Source of the DNA: JAGOBX01 sp017999075 [NCBI: Candidatus Babelota bacterium]
GTDB taxonomy: Bacteria; JAGOBX01
Assembly: GCA_017999075.1 (NCBI GenBank)
Contig: JAGOBX010000038.1
Coordinates: 1-14,185, forward strand
Reading direction: 5' to 3'
DNA: 14,185 bases
Shown: positions 1 to 7,493 of the stretch, piece after piece
Numbering within the stretch: the stretch's first letter is position 1
Layout of the letters: each line of letters begins with the position of its first letter
Position numbers and translations under genes: made by a program
The notes under the pieces: model-generated
What the model was told of the DNA's origin: nothing
Seen by the model: only the letters and a program-made list of their open reading frames with translations
Databases searched by the model: none

Positions 1-2
1 AA

Positions 3-71
3 TATGCAGTTTGGGTTAATACTAATTCGCTGATTTTGAAAACCATTTTTATAATTTTTAAAGCGGCTTAG
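3..71 (+). CDS. possible C-terminal end of a membrane protein (partial at left edge)
   Basis: One plus-strand frame is open from the left edge for 22 codons and ends in TAG at 69-71. The short peptide is mostly hydrophobic (V, I, L, F) and ends Lys-Ala-Ala, as the tail of a membrane protein might. It lies on the same strand as hisC, 63 bp upstream of it. An open stretch this short can arise by chance, and a minus-strand frame (ATG at 46-44) is also open to the edge, so this is a weak call. Confidence 0.25.
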   Translation, partial: YAVWVNTNSLILKTIFIIFKAA

Positions 72-134
72 TGTTAAATCTCATAGATAAAATTTAATGA
101 TCGATTTATTTTAAATAGCAGCGGAGGATTTAAT

Positions 135-1196
135 GTGAATAATAAATACTGGAGTGAATTAACTAAAAAAATTAACCCATATACTCCTGGAGAACAGCCT
201 CAAGATAAAAAATATGTAAAATTAAACACTAATGAAAATCCCTATCCTCCTTCGCCTAAAGTTTTTGAAGCTGTAAAAAAAGTTTCTGAAAGTTCTTTGA
301 AATTGTATCCTGATCCTGATTCTAATATATTAAAACAAGCCATAGCTTCATATTATAAAATTGATAAAAGTTTTATTTTTACCGGAAATGGTTCTGATGA
401 AGTTCTCGCATTTTGTTACCCTGCATTTTTTAATTATGACAAGCCTGTATTATTCCCTGATATAACGTACAGTTTTCTTCCTGTATTTGCTTCATTATTC
501 AATATTAAAATAGAAACAATATCATTAACAGATGATTTTTCAATAAACATTTCAGATTACAAACGTCCTAATACAGGAATTATTATTCCAAATCCGAATG
601 CTCCTACAGGAAGATATCTTGAACTTGATTTAATTCGCGAAATACTGAAGTTTAATCAGAATTCTATTGTAATAATTGATGAAGCTTATATTGATTTTGG
701 AGGCGAATCAGCAATTAAACTTGTTGAAAGTTATCCGAATCTTCTTGTGGTTCAAACTCTGTCAAAATCCAAATCTTTAGCAGGATTACGCCTTGGTTTT
801 GCTGTGGGGCAGCCTGAACTTATTGAAGCTATGAATAGAATCAAAAGCAGTTTTAATTCTTATACAATTGACCGCCTCTGTTCTGCAGGAGCTGCAGCTG
901 CATTTGAGGATGCCGAATATTATAATCAAATATCATTAAAAATTATAAATACACGAGAGGATGCAGTTAAGGAATTGTCAAAACTTGGATTTTATATAAT
1001 ACCTTCAAAATCTAATTTTTTATTTGTTAAACATTCCGTTTTCAATGCTGAAAAATTATATATTTTGCTTAAACAAAATGGTGTGCTTGTAAGATATTTT
1101 AAAAAACCGCGAATTGATAATTATCTACGTATAACCATAGGAACAAAAGAAGAAATGGAAGTTTTATATAGAACCATTAAAACCATTATACTTTAA
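135..1196 (+). CDS. hisC: histidinol-phosphate aminotransferase
   Basis: PLP-dependent class I/II aminotransferase that converts imidazole-acetol phosphate plus glutamate to L-histidinol phosphate in histidine biosynthesis (cytosolic). At 353 residues it has normal family length. Visible motifs: N33-E-N-P near the N-terminus, GSDE (86-89), NPNAPTG (153-159), the IDEAY segment with D182 (cofactor ring nitrogen) and Y185, and TLSKSKSLAGLR with K211 as the expected Schiff-base lysine and R219. The start is GTG at 135, seven bases after GGAGG (123-127). The ATG at 133 is followed directly by TGA, so it cannot be the start. No other his gene is in the window. The next gene begins 4 bp after the stop, so hisC probably leads an operon with the permease pair. 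A phenylalanine or tyrosine aminotransferase role is possible in this family. Confidence 0.93.
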   Translation: MNNKYWSELTKKINPYTPGEQPQDKKYVKLNTNENPYPPSPKVFEAVKKVSESSLKLYPDPDSNILKQAIASYYKIDKSFIFTGNGSDEVLAFCYPAFFNYDKPVLFPDITYSFLPVFASLFNIKIETISLTDDFSINISDYKRPNTGIIIPNPNAPTGRYLELDLIREILKFNQNSIVIIDEAYIDFGGESAIKLVESYPNLLVVQTLSKSKSLAGLRLGFAVGQPELIEAMNRIKSSFNSYTIDRLCSAGAAAAFEDAEYYNQISLKIINTREDAVKELSKLGFYIIPSKSNFLFVKHSVFNAEKLYILLKQNGVLVRYFKKPRIDNYLRITIGTKEEMEVLYRTIKTIIL

Positions 1197-1200
1197 TTTG

Positions 1201-2160
1201 ATGTTTAACAATATATTATTTCTTTTTTTTAGCGTTATACTTGAAGGGTTTCCATATATAATTATAGGCGCTTTAATATCTGCTTTTCTTGAAATATATC
1301 TTCCTGAAAAGTTCTTTAAAAATATGTCTGTTAAAAATGGTTTTTTACTGATTCCAATGTTTGCTTTGTCTGGTTTTATATTTCCTGTCTGCGAATGCGG
1401 AATTGTCCCGGTAGTATCGCGTCTTAGAAAAAAAGGATTGTCATCCGGTCCTGTGATAGCATATTTATTAAGCGCGCCAGCTTTTCAGCCTATAGTATTG
1501 TTTTCGACATATTCCGCATTTAACAATAATTTTAATATTGCTTTTATCAGATGCGGTATTTCATTGGCTGTAGCTATAATAATTGCCTGTTTATTTCAAA
1601 AATCGGAAATCTCGCCGTATTTAAATGATAATATTGCTTTAAATGAAAATGTTTCTGGAATTCATCTTGATAATCATAAACATTTTGAAAACTGTCCATG
1701 CTGTTCTGATAAAAAAACTCATTTTAAAGATGAAAAGTCAGAAACAGAAAAAAAAATAGTTTTATTCATAAATACTTTCATTAAAGAAAGCGCGGTAATA
1801 CTTTCGTATTTGACAATAGGAGCTTTTCTAGCTACTTTGATTTCATATTATAACCCTGTTGATTTATACGGGTCAGGCATAGAGGGTTATTTTGGAAAAA
1901 TAATAGAAATTTTTATTTTAATGATAATGGCTGTTTTAATGTCTGTTTGTTCTGAAGCAGATGCTTTTGTAGCTTATTCTTTTACAAATTTTTCACTTCC
2001 TGCAAAAATGGCATTTATGTGGCTTGGCCCTATAATGGATATAAAACTTATAATAATGTACAAGGCTGTTTTTGAAAAAAAATTTGTTGTAAAAATTTTT
2101 TCGGTTATTTTTGTTGTAATATTATTTATTTCAATAATTTTTTCAGTGATTTATAGATGA
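1201..2160 (+). CDS. DUF318/UPF0718 family permease (YcgR/ArsP_1-like)
   Basis: Integral membrane protein of 319 residues with about eight hydrophobic segments in two halves. Diagnostic for the family are FPVCECGIVPV (C64, C66) in the first half and SVCSEADAFVAY (C250, E252, D254) in the second. A hydrophilic loop of roughly residues 133-183 separates the halves. It contains H155, H159, H161, C165, C167, C168 and H174, a likely metal-binding patch. Family members are permeases; some export organoarsenicals, but the substrate here is unknown. The next gene overlaps by ATGA and is the usual DUF1980 partner, so the two probably form one complex. I chose ATG 1201; an in-frame TTG at 1198 is possible. 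Neither start has a clear ribosome binding site, which suggests coupling to hisC translation. Confidence 0.85.
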   Translation: MFNNILFLFFSVILEGFPYIIIGALISAFLEIYLPEKFFKNMSVKNGFLLIPMFALSGFIFPVCECGIVPVVSRLRKKGLSSGPVIAYLLSAPAFQPIVLFSTYSAFNNNFNIAFIRCGISLAVAIIIACLFQKSEISPYLNDNIALNENVSGIHLDNHKHFENCPCCSDKKTHFKDEKSETEKKIVLFINTFIKESAVILSYLTIGAFLATLISYYNPVDLYGSGIEGYFGKIIEIFILMIMAVLMSVCSEADAFVAYSFTNFSLPAKMAFMWLGPIMDIKLIIMYKAVFEKKFVVKIFSVIFVVILFISIIFSVIYR

Positions 2161-2975
2161 ATTTATTGCACGTAATTATATTATTTTTTTTTGATGTTTC
2201 TATTTCAGCGGTAATATTAACCGGACATTTATCGGAATTTGTCCATCCCAGGTTTACTGCTGTTATTTATACCGGATTTATTTTACTTTCAATGGGAATT
2301 TGCGCCGCATTTATGATCTTTTTTTTTAGAAAATTAAAGATTTTTTTTAAAGTGGATTTTACTGTCATTTTATTATTACCAATATTTTTTGCATTATGGA
2401 GTAATAAAAATATAAATTCTATGTCTTTAATAGATCATAAGTTTAAAGGGAAAATCAACCCTAAAAAAATTGAAGAATTAAAGATAAATACAGGGTTAAA
2501 AAGTGGGTTCACAAAAAAAACTGAAAATAATACGGTTATAGAAAAAAATATAATTAAAGATTATGATAAAAATGAAAAATACAGGCAATTGAATATTTTG
2601 GAAGCATATAATGAATTAAACTCTATAGGGTCAAAAGATAAAATTAAAAAAATTTCTTATAACATTGATGTTATTGGACAAATATATTATCCTACAACAG
2701 AAAATAAGCTGGAATTGTATGAAAACGAAATTATGATTGTCAGATTTGTTATGGTTTGCTGCGCTGCTGATATGACTCCTATGGGATTGATTATTGAAAA
2801 TAAAAATAAATATTCTGAAAATTTTGAGGAGTGGATTAGAGTTAAAGGAAAAATTGAATTTATTGAAAATTCCAAAATCGGCGGTTTTTTCGGGTTTGTC
2901 AGAGATCATACAATTGAAAAAATAGATCCGCCGGAAATTGAATGGTTATACCCGGATTTTTCAAATTATAAATAA
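2157..2975 (+). CDS. TIGR03943/DUF1980 family protein, permease partner (YcgQ-like)
   Basis: A 272-residue protein with about three N-terminal membrane segments (near 5-22, 36-57, 67-82), a lysine-rich linker, and a C-terminal soluble domain. The family marks are H30-P31 in the membrane part and FVMVCCAADMTP with the Cys-Cys-Ala-Ala-Asp core at 201-205. The end, with a proline-rich stretch and a Trp-Leu-Tyr, also fits DUF1980. Members almost always sit beside a DUF318 permease, as here, where ATG and the upstream TGA overlap in ATGA. The paired cysteines suggest metal or thiol chemistry, probably outside the membrane; this is inference and the transported substrate is not established. Codons for Phe11-Phe13 make a run of nine T at 2184-2192. 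Confidence 0.85.
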   Translation: MNLLHVIILFFFDVSISAVILTGHLSEFVHPRFTAVIYTGFILLSMGICAAFMIFFFRKLKIFFKVDFTVILLLPIFFALWSNKNINSMSLIDHKFKGKINPKKIEELKINTGLKSGFTKKTENNTVIEKNIIKDYDKNEKYRQLNILEAYNELNSIGSKDKIKKISYNIDVIGQIYYPTTENKLELYENEIMIVRFVMVCCAADMTPMGLIIENKNKYSENFEEWIRVKGKIEFIENSKIGGFFGFVRDHTIEKIDPPEIEWLYPDFSNYK

Positions 2976-3066
2976 AAAAATAGATTTTATATTTAAAATA
3001 TAATCTTGAATTTTATATATAAGATAATAAAATATATTTAATGAAAAAATATTTGAGGAAATAGCA

Positions 3067-3384
3067 ATGACAGAGTATCTTAAAGTTATAACTACTATTG
3101 ATTCAAAAGAGAAAGCAGTTGATTTGTGTAAAAAAATTGTAGAATTGAGGTTAGTTTCCTGCGCTCAAATTTTAGGACCAATTCAAAGCATTTATTGGTG
3201 GCAGGATAAAGTTGATAATTCCGAAGAATATTATTGTGTATTTAAAACAAAAAGCTCGTTATATCCGCAGCTTGAAGATTATATAAAAAAAAATCATAAT
3301 TATCAGGTTCCTGAAATAATAGCTGTTCCCATAATTTTTGGCAGTAAAGAATATTTGAACTGGATTTCTAACGAGACCGTTTGA
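3067..3384 (+). CDS. cutA: CutA1 divalent-cation tolerance protein
   Basis: Small trimeric protein of the PII-like fold, historically linked to copper and divalent-cation tolerance; its biochemical role is still unclear. The 105-residue length is typical. Visible family motifs: VSCAQI (30-35), SIYWWQ (41-46), paired glutamates 53-54, and H77-N-Y-Q-VPEI (77-84), followed by YLNWI near the end. There is no signal peptide, so it is cytosolic. A ribosome binding site GAGGAA at 3055-3060 stands six bases before the ATG. In the AT-rich 91-bp gap upstream, TTGAAT (3006-3011) and TAAAAT (3028-3033) are spaced 16 bp and could be a promoter. Location next to the cysteine-rich permease pair may point to metal homeostasis, but this is only context. 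Confidence 0.93.
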   Translation: MTEYLKVITTIDSKEKAVDLCKKIVELRLVSCAQILGPIQSIYWWQDKVDNSEEYYCVFKTKSSLYPQLEDYIKKNHNYQVPEIIAVPIIFGSKEYLNWISNETV

Positions 3385-3462
3385 TTTATTAATTTTAAAA
3401 AAATTAAAAATATTATATAATATAGAAAAATTTTAAATTTATAAATCTGGGAGTTATTATTT

Positions 3463-4440
3463 ATGAAAATAAGATTTTGGGGTGTTCGAGGTTCGATTCC
3501 TACGCCTGGAAAAACTACTGTAAGATATGGGGGGAATACTTCCTGCATTGAAATTGAGACAGATAAAGGGACTACTGTAATATTTGATGCAGGATCAGGT
3601 ATAAGAGAACTCGGATTTAAATTATTAAAAAAAATGCCTGTTTCAGCATATATATTATTTTCGCATACGCACTGGGATCATATACAGGGATTTCCGTTTT
3701 TTGTTCCAATATTTATTCCTACTTCAACATTGAAGCTTTATGCGCCCAAACCTCTTAAAGAAACTGAAAGTTTAGAAAATATAATGAAAAATCAAATGAG
3801 TTATCAAGTGTTTCCGATAAGTCTTGATGCAATTCAGAATATGAATTCAAAGATTAGTTATTTTGATATTGTTGAAGGAAAAGTTGATATTCCGGAACTT
3901 GAAAATGAAGGAATAACAATAACTTCTCAATATATGAATCATCCTGTTGTTTGTCTTGGATATAAAATAAAGTATAATAATAAAACAATAATTTACACAG
4001 GAGATAATGAACCTTATTATAATGTTTTTGACAAAAACCTTGCTATAAATAAATCCGCATCTTCAAATAAAACTAAAAGCATTTTGTTTGACGATGATGA
4101 AGATGACGTTGATGATAAAGAAGCTGAAAATACGGTTGTAATGATGAATAAGAAATTTGTTGATTTTATAAAAGATTGTGATTATTTAATTTCTGATTCG
4201 CAATATACTCAGGAAGAATATGTTACTAAATTGGGATGGGGACATACTTCTATTGAAACCAATATCGACAGGGCAATTGAAGGAAAAGTAAAACGTTTGA
4301 TATTGTTTCATCACGAACCTATGAGGAGCGATGATGCGCTTGACGACTTACTTAGAAAACAAAGACAAAAATTAATTTCTTCAGGAAGCTCTCTTGAATT
4401 ATATGCTGCGCATGAAGGAATGGAAATAGAAATTGTATGA
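3463..4440 (+). CDS. metallo-beta-lactamase-fold hydrolase (PhnP/RNase Z-like subgroup)
   Basis: A 325-residue cytosolic protein of the MBL superfamily. Metal ligands are visible: H68-T-H70-W-D72-H73, then H160, D181 in YTGDNEP, and later histidines H261 and H283/H284. The N-terminal WGVRGSIPTPG and GGNTSC stretches are typical of the PhnP/RNase Z-like branch, so a phosphodiesterase is a reasonable guess; the substrate is unknown. An acidic run (D210-D217, then K, E, A, E) interrupts the fold near residues 195-225 and looks like a lineage-specific loop. Start ATG 3463 is supported by GGGAG at 3449-3453. A TATAAT box at 3416-3421 lies in the gap behind cutA without a good -35. The stop overlaps the next start (ATGA), so translation is probably coupled. 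Confidence 0.88.
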   Translation: MKIRFWGVRGSIPTPGKTTVRYGGNTSCIEIETDKGTTVIFDAGSGIRELGFKLLKKMPVSAYILFSHTHWDHIQGFPFFVPIFIPTSTLKLYAPKPLKETESLENIMKNQMSYQVFPISLDAIQNMNSKISYFDIVEGKVDIPELENEGITITSQYMNHPVVCLGYKIKYNNKTIIYTGDNEPYYNVFDKNLAINKSASSNKTKSILFDDDEDDVDDKEAENTVVMMNKKFVDFIKDCDYLISDSQYTQEEYVTKLGWGHTSIETNIDRAIEGKVKRLILFHHEPMRSDDALDDLLRKQRQKLISSGSSLELYAAHEGMEIEIV

Positions 4441-5483
4441 CAGAGTTATTTAACGAAAAATTATTTGAAAAGCTTCGCGCAGAATATATTTCAGGTATAC
4501 TTGATAAGAAAAACAATATTATATCCGGAAATATAAAACCACCAGATAAAATTATTGATAAATATCCGCTTATAAATTCAGAAATATACAATTATTATAA
4601 CTCGGAAGGAGAATTGTCTATCAGGAATAATGAATTATCTGTACTTATTATGAATGGAGGTATGGCAACGAGGTTTGGTACAGAAGTAAAAGGTATTGTT
4701 GAGGTTTTTCATAATAAATCTTTTCTGCAGCTGAAAATCGAAAATATTAAAAATATTTCCGAAAAATATGGTGTGAAAATATATGTTTTTATTATGAATA
4801 GTTTGTTTACAGATATTCCCACACGAAATCATTTTGAAAAGAATAATTATTTCGGTTATGATAAAAAATATGTTAAATTTTTTAATCAATATGTTTTTAA
4901 GCGTATAAAAACCGAAGGCAGTATTATTTCAGATAAAGATAATTTGTATTATGGTTCAGGACATGGTGATTTTTTTTATGCGTTTCAGGAATTTGTTATT
5001 CCCGATATAGATAAGAATATAAAGTATATTTTTTATTCAAACGTTGATAATGTAGGAGCATGTGTTGATACAGTAATTTTAGGTTATCATAAAGCAAAAA
5101 TGAAATCTGTTACAGTTGAAGTTGCCAAAAAAAATAAAGGCGATAAAGGCGGTGTTCCTGCTATTGTTGACGGGATCCCTCAAATTGTTGAAGGATTTAA
5201 ATTGCCTGATAATTTTGATCATGATTCTATTAAAGAGTTTAATACGGCAAGTTATATTTTTTCTATGAATATCTTTGAAAAAAAAATAAACTTGCCTTTT
5301 TATGTGGTGGAAAAAAAAATAGAAAAAGAAAATGTAATTCAGTTTGAACGGATTGCTGGAGATTTAACAATGTTTTTTGACAGTAATTATATTGAAATAA
5401 ACCGTAAAGACAGATTTATCCCGGTTAAGACAAAAGAAGATATGGAAAATATACCGGAATGTGTAAAACAAAAATTTTATTAA
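4437..5483 (+). CDS. UDPGP-family nucleotidyltransferase (UTP--sugar-1-phosphate uridylyltransferase)
   Basis: A 348-residue protein resembling the UDP-glucose/UDP-GlcNAc pyrophosphorylases related to eukaryotic UGP and AGX, not bacterial GalU. Evidence: the nucleotide-binding loop NGGMATRFG (73-81) with K85, the uridine-region motif GSGHGD (173-178), NVDN (202-205) as the metal/sugar site, and KGDKGG (234-239). The usual loop reads GG-x-G-T with a later P-K; here it reads GGMAT and V-K, a variant subgroup. It likely makes UDP-glucose, UDP-GlcNAc or a similar activated sugar in the cytosol; which one cannot be told from sequence. ATG overlaps the MBL stop (ATGA). The BFN gene starts 4 bp after the stop, so it is in the middle of a tight operon. 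The window also encodes GlmU, so if this enzyme used GlcNAc-1-P the two could be partly redundant. Confidence 0.75.
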   Translation: MTELFNEKLFEKLRAEYISGILDKKNNIISGNIKPPDKIIDKYPLINSEIYNYYNSEGELSIRNNELSVLIMNGGMATRFGTEVKGIVEVFHNKSFLQLKIENIKNISEKYGVKIYVFIMNSLFTDIPTRNHFEKNNYFGYDKKYVKFFNQYVFKRIKTEGSIISDKDNLYYGSGHGDFFYAFQEFVIPDIDKNIKYIFYSNVDNVGACVDTVILGYHKAKMKSVTVEVAKKNKGDKGGVPAIVDGIPQIVEGFKLPDNFDHDSIKEFNTASYIFSMNIFEKKINLPFYVVEKKIEKENVIQFERIAGDLTMFFDSNYIEINRKDRFIPVKTKEDMENIPECVKQKFY

Positions 5484-5487
5484 AAAA

Positions 5488-5889
5488 ATGGAAAATTATC
5501 AATTAATAAATAGGATAGACATAGCTCAGGACGATGATGGAAACAGCGTTATAATATTGAAGTCTGAGAATGATAAAGTATTGATAATATCTATTGGCGA
5601 AACTGAAGCTCATTCTATTTTCTTAGCATTGAATGAAAAAAAATATGAAAGGCCTTTAACCCATGATTTGCTCAAAACTGTTTTACAGGCTTTTAAATGT
5701 AAAGTTGAAAAAGTATTTATAACAAAACTTGAAAAAAATGTTTATTATGCTATAATGAGATTATCGACTGAAGATGGAAAACAGATTTTTCATATTGATT
5801 GCAGACCAAGCGATGCAGTGGCTGTTGGAATAAGGTTTAATGCCCTTGTATTTGTAAATGATACTTTACTTAATGATATGCAAATATAA
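5488..5889 (+). CDS. bifunctional nuclease (BFN/DUF151) domain protein
   Basis: A 133-residue protein consisting of one BFN domain. Conserved marks are IGETEA (36-41, where relatives have IGxxEA), RPLTHDLL (55-62) and IDCRPSDAVAVG (103-114), followed by VFV. The family is named for a plant nuclease; bacterial members such as the mycobacterial and Thermotoga ones are uncharacterised or weakly characterised, so the biochemical activity here is uncertain. It lacks the C-terminal UvrB/UvrC-like motif seen in some longer members. The ATG at 5488 comes 4 bp after the upstream stop in an all-A stretch with no Shine-Dalgarno sequence. Because the N-terminus aligns well with relatives, I keep this start and assume translational coupling. 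Confidence 0.88.
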   Translation: MENYQLINRIDIAQDDDGNSVIILKSENDKVLIISIGETEAHSIFLALNEKKYERPLTHDLLKTVLQAFKCKVEKVFITKLEKNVYYAIMRLSTEDGKQIFHIDCRPSDAVAVGIRFNALVFVNDTLLNDMQI

Positions 5890-5919
5890 GTAATTCCAAT
5901 TATAACGAATTTTTGTAAT

Positions 5920-7491
5920 ATGAAAAAAGAAACACCTGAACAGAGTTTAAAAGAAATCATTTGTTATAAATCAATTCCTGATAAATTTATTATACAATAT
6001 TTTGATGTACTTGATTCGGAAATTTCTGCAGATGAAACTCCGTATATTGAACAGCTTTTGGCATATCAAAAACCGGATATTCAAATATCGATTATTAAAT
6101 ATATTCAGAGAACGGGAAGTATAGCTGCCTTACCGCTATTATTGAAGCTTATAAATTCCATGGATACAAAATTTTATATCAAAATGGAATCGCTTTTAGT
6201 TTTAAGCAAACTTGACAGGAAAGGTAAAGCAAAACATATAATTGAAAAACTTATTGAAAAAATATCATTTGATTCTGTTAAAAGCGATAATAAAATTCAA
6301 AATATATCTGCTGAAAAAATAAATACCATAATAATTGAATCGCTGAATGAAACTTTAAAAATTCATTGCGGAATTGATATTCAGGCAATTAAAGTAAGGC
6401 AGACTGATGAAATTACTGCAGCTGGCAAATATACGTTATGGTCAAACTCTGAACAGAATCTTGACTGCAGGGTTTTATTTAATTTTTCCGAAGATACGGG
6501 AATTAAACTTACAGAATATTTGTATAAAACCGAATCGTTTAAATATGAAAAAGTTCCAATAGATGATTACGGCATAATTTATAATTCAATAGAAATATTT
6601 AATTTGATTCTTGAAAAAATTACAATGCGCTTGGCTAAAGAAAATATAATTGCTGATTTTTCAATACCTAAAAATTTAAAGTTTAAAGACATTACTCTTG
6701 CAGAAAAAGCGGATACGGTTTTTTTATATGAAATTAATTCATTATCGGGTAGATTATTATTCATCTTTACAATTTATGAAAAAAATTCTTCACGAATAGA
6801 CAATTTGACAGAAGTTACTGAAAATCTAAGAATATATTATATTGAAAGTGATAAACAGCAGTCACAAAGAAATAAGTTTGAGATTAAATGCGGGATAACA
6901 GGATTAACAATTGAAGATTCTGGGTTAAAAAATAATTTTGAAAAAGCTATGGAATCAAGAATTATAATTGACAGTTCAACTTTTCAGAAAATAAAAAAAT
7001 TATACGATTCATTTATAAGTGATTTTGATGCTGACCATAGAGTCACTATGAGGCTGTCGTTAAAAATAGATTTTCTTGTTAAAACCTGTGATTTATTGAA
7101 ATCATCATTAAAGGATATAGTGATTTTTAAAATAAATCAGGTTAATCCTCAATTCGGCAATATTATATGTGATAAATTAATTGATGAAACTTTTTTTCTT
7201 AAACTTTCAGAAATATCTATAAAAAAAATAATAGACCGCCTTGATGATATGGAATTATCAATCATTATTTTGTTTTTTTCTCCTGTAATTAAGAATAAAG
7301 TTATTGGGAACTGTTCGAATTCGAAATTTAAAGCAATTAATGATTTTATTAACGATTCTAATTTTAAATTAATTAATCCTGCTAAGATTAATAAAACTAA
7401 AGATAAATTAATTTCTTTTATTAAAGAGATATATCTTTCCGATGACAAGTGTTTATCTGATATGGTAAATCAGATAACCCGTAATTTATAA
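5920..7491 (+). CDS. HEAT-repeat / CheX-like / FliG_C-like multidomain protein
   Basis: A 523-residue soluble protein, probably not described under any common name. Residues about 35-115 look like two or three HEAT helices pairs. Residues about 130-285 resemble CheX/CheC-type phosphatases: an alternating beta pattern, then E225-I-F-N228, matching the catalytic ExxN motif of CheX, then an N-rich helix. Residues about 400-505 align almost without gaps to the FliG C-terminal domain: N409-P (family D-P), L428-K-L, S433-I, L441-D, L446, and N464-C-S where FliG has N-M-S. The linker 290-390 is unassigned. No flagellar gene lies nearby. It could be a chemotaxis/motor-related protein or a scaffold for another system such as pili. 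No Shine-Dalgarno precedes ATG 5920. It ends the plus-strand run two bases from a convergent gene. Confidence 0.7.
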   Translation: MKKETPEQSLKEIICYKSIPDKFIIQYFDVLDSEISADETPYIEQLLAYQKPDIQISIIKYIQRTGSIAALPLLLKLINSMDTKFYIKMESLLVLSKLDRKGKAKHIIEKLIEKISFDSVKSDNKIQNISAEKINTIIIESLNETLKIHCGIDIQAIKVRQTDEITAAGKYTLWSNSEQNLDCRVLFNFSEDTGIKLTEYLYKTESFKYEKVPIDDYGIIYNSIEIFNLILEKITMRLAKENIIADFSIPKNLKFKDITLAEKADTVFLYEINSLSGRLLFIFTIYEKNSSRIDNLTEVTENLRIYYIESDKQQSQRNKFEIKCGITGLTIEDSGLKNNFEKAMESRIIIDSSTFQKIKKLYDSFISDFDADHRVTMRLSLKIDFLVKTCDLLKSSLKDIVIFKINQVNPQFGNIICDKLIDETFFLKLSEISIKKIIDRLDDMELSIIILFFSPVIKNKVIGNCSNSKFKAINDFINDSNFKLINPAKINKTKDKLISFIKEIYLSDDKCLSDMVNQITRNL

Positions 7492-7493
7492 TT

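Noticed and set aside
1-46. Minus-strand open frame from ATG at 46 to the left edge
   Set aside because: Only 15 codons, no Shine-Dalgarno and no recognisable sequence.
50-55. TATAAT as the hisC promoter
   Set aside because: No acceptable -35 at 16-18 bp; the nearby TTGAAA is only 8 bp away.
2631-2909. Minus-strand open frames opposite the DUF1980 gene
   Set aside because: The plus strand has clear family motifs here; the reverse frames are rich in Asn, Ile and Phe as expected from AT-rich antisense.
2982-3006. AT-only hairpin after the DUF1980 gene as a terminator
   Set aside because: The stem has almost no GC pairs and mismatches, and similar palindromes arise easily in such AT-rich DNA.
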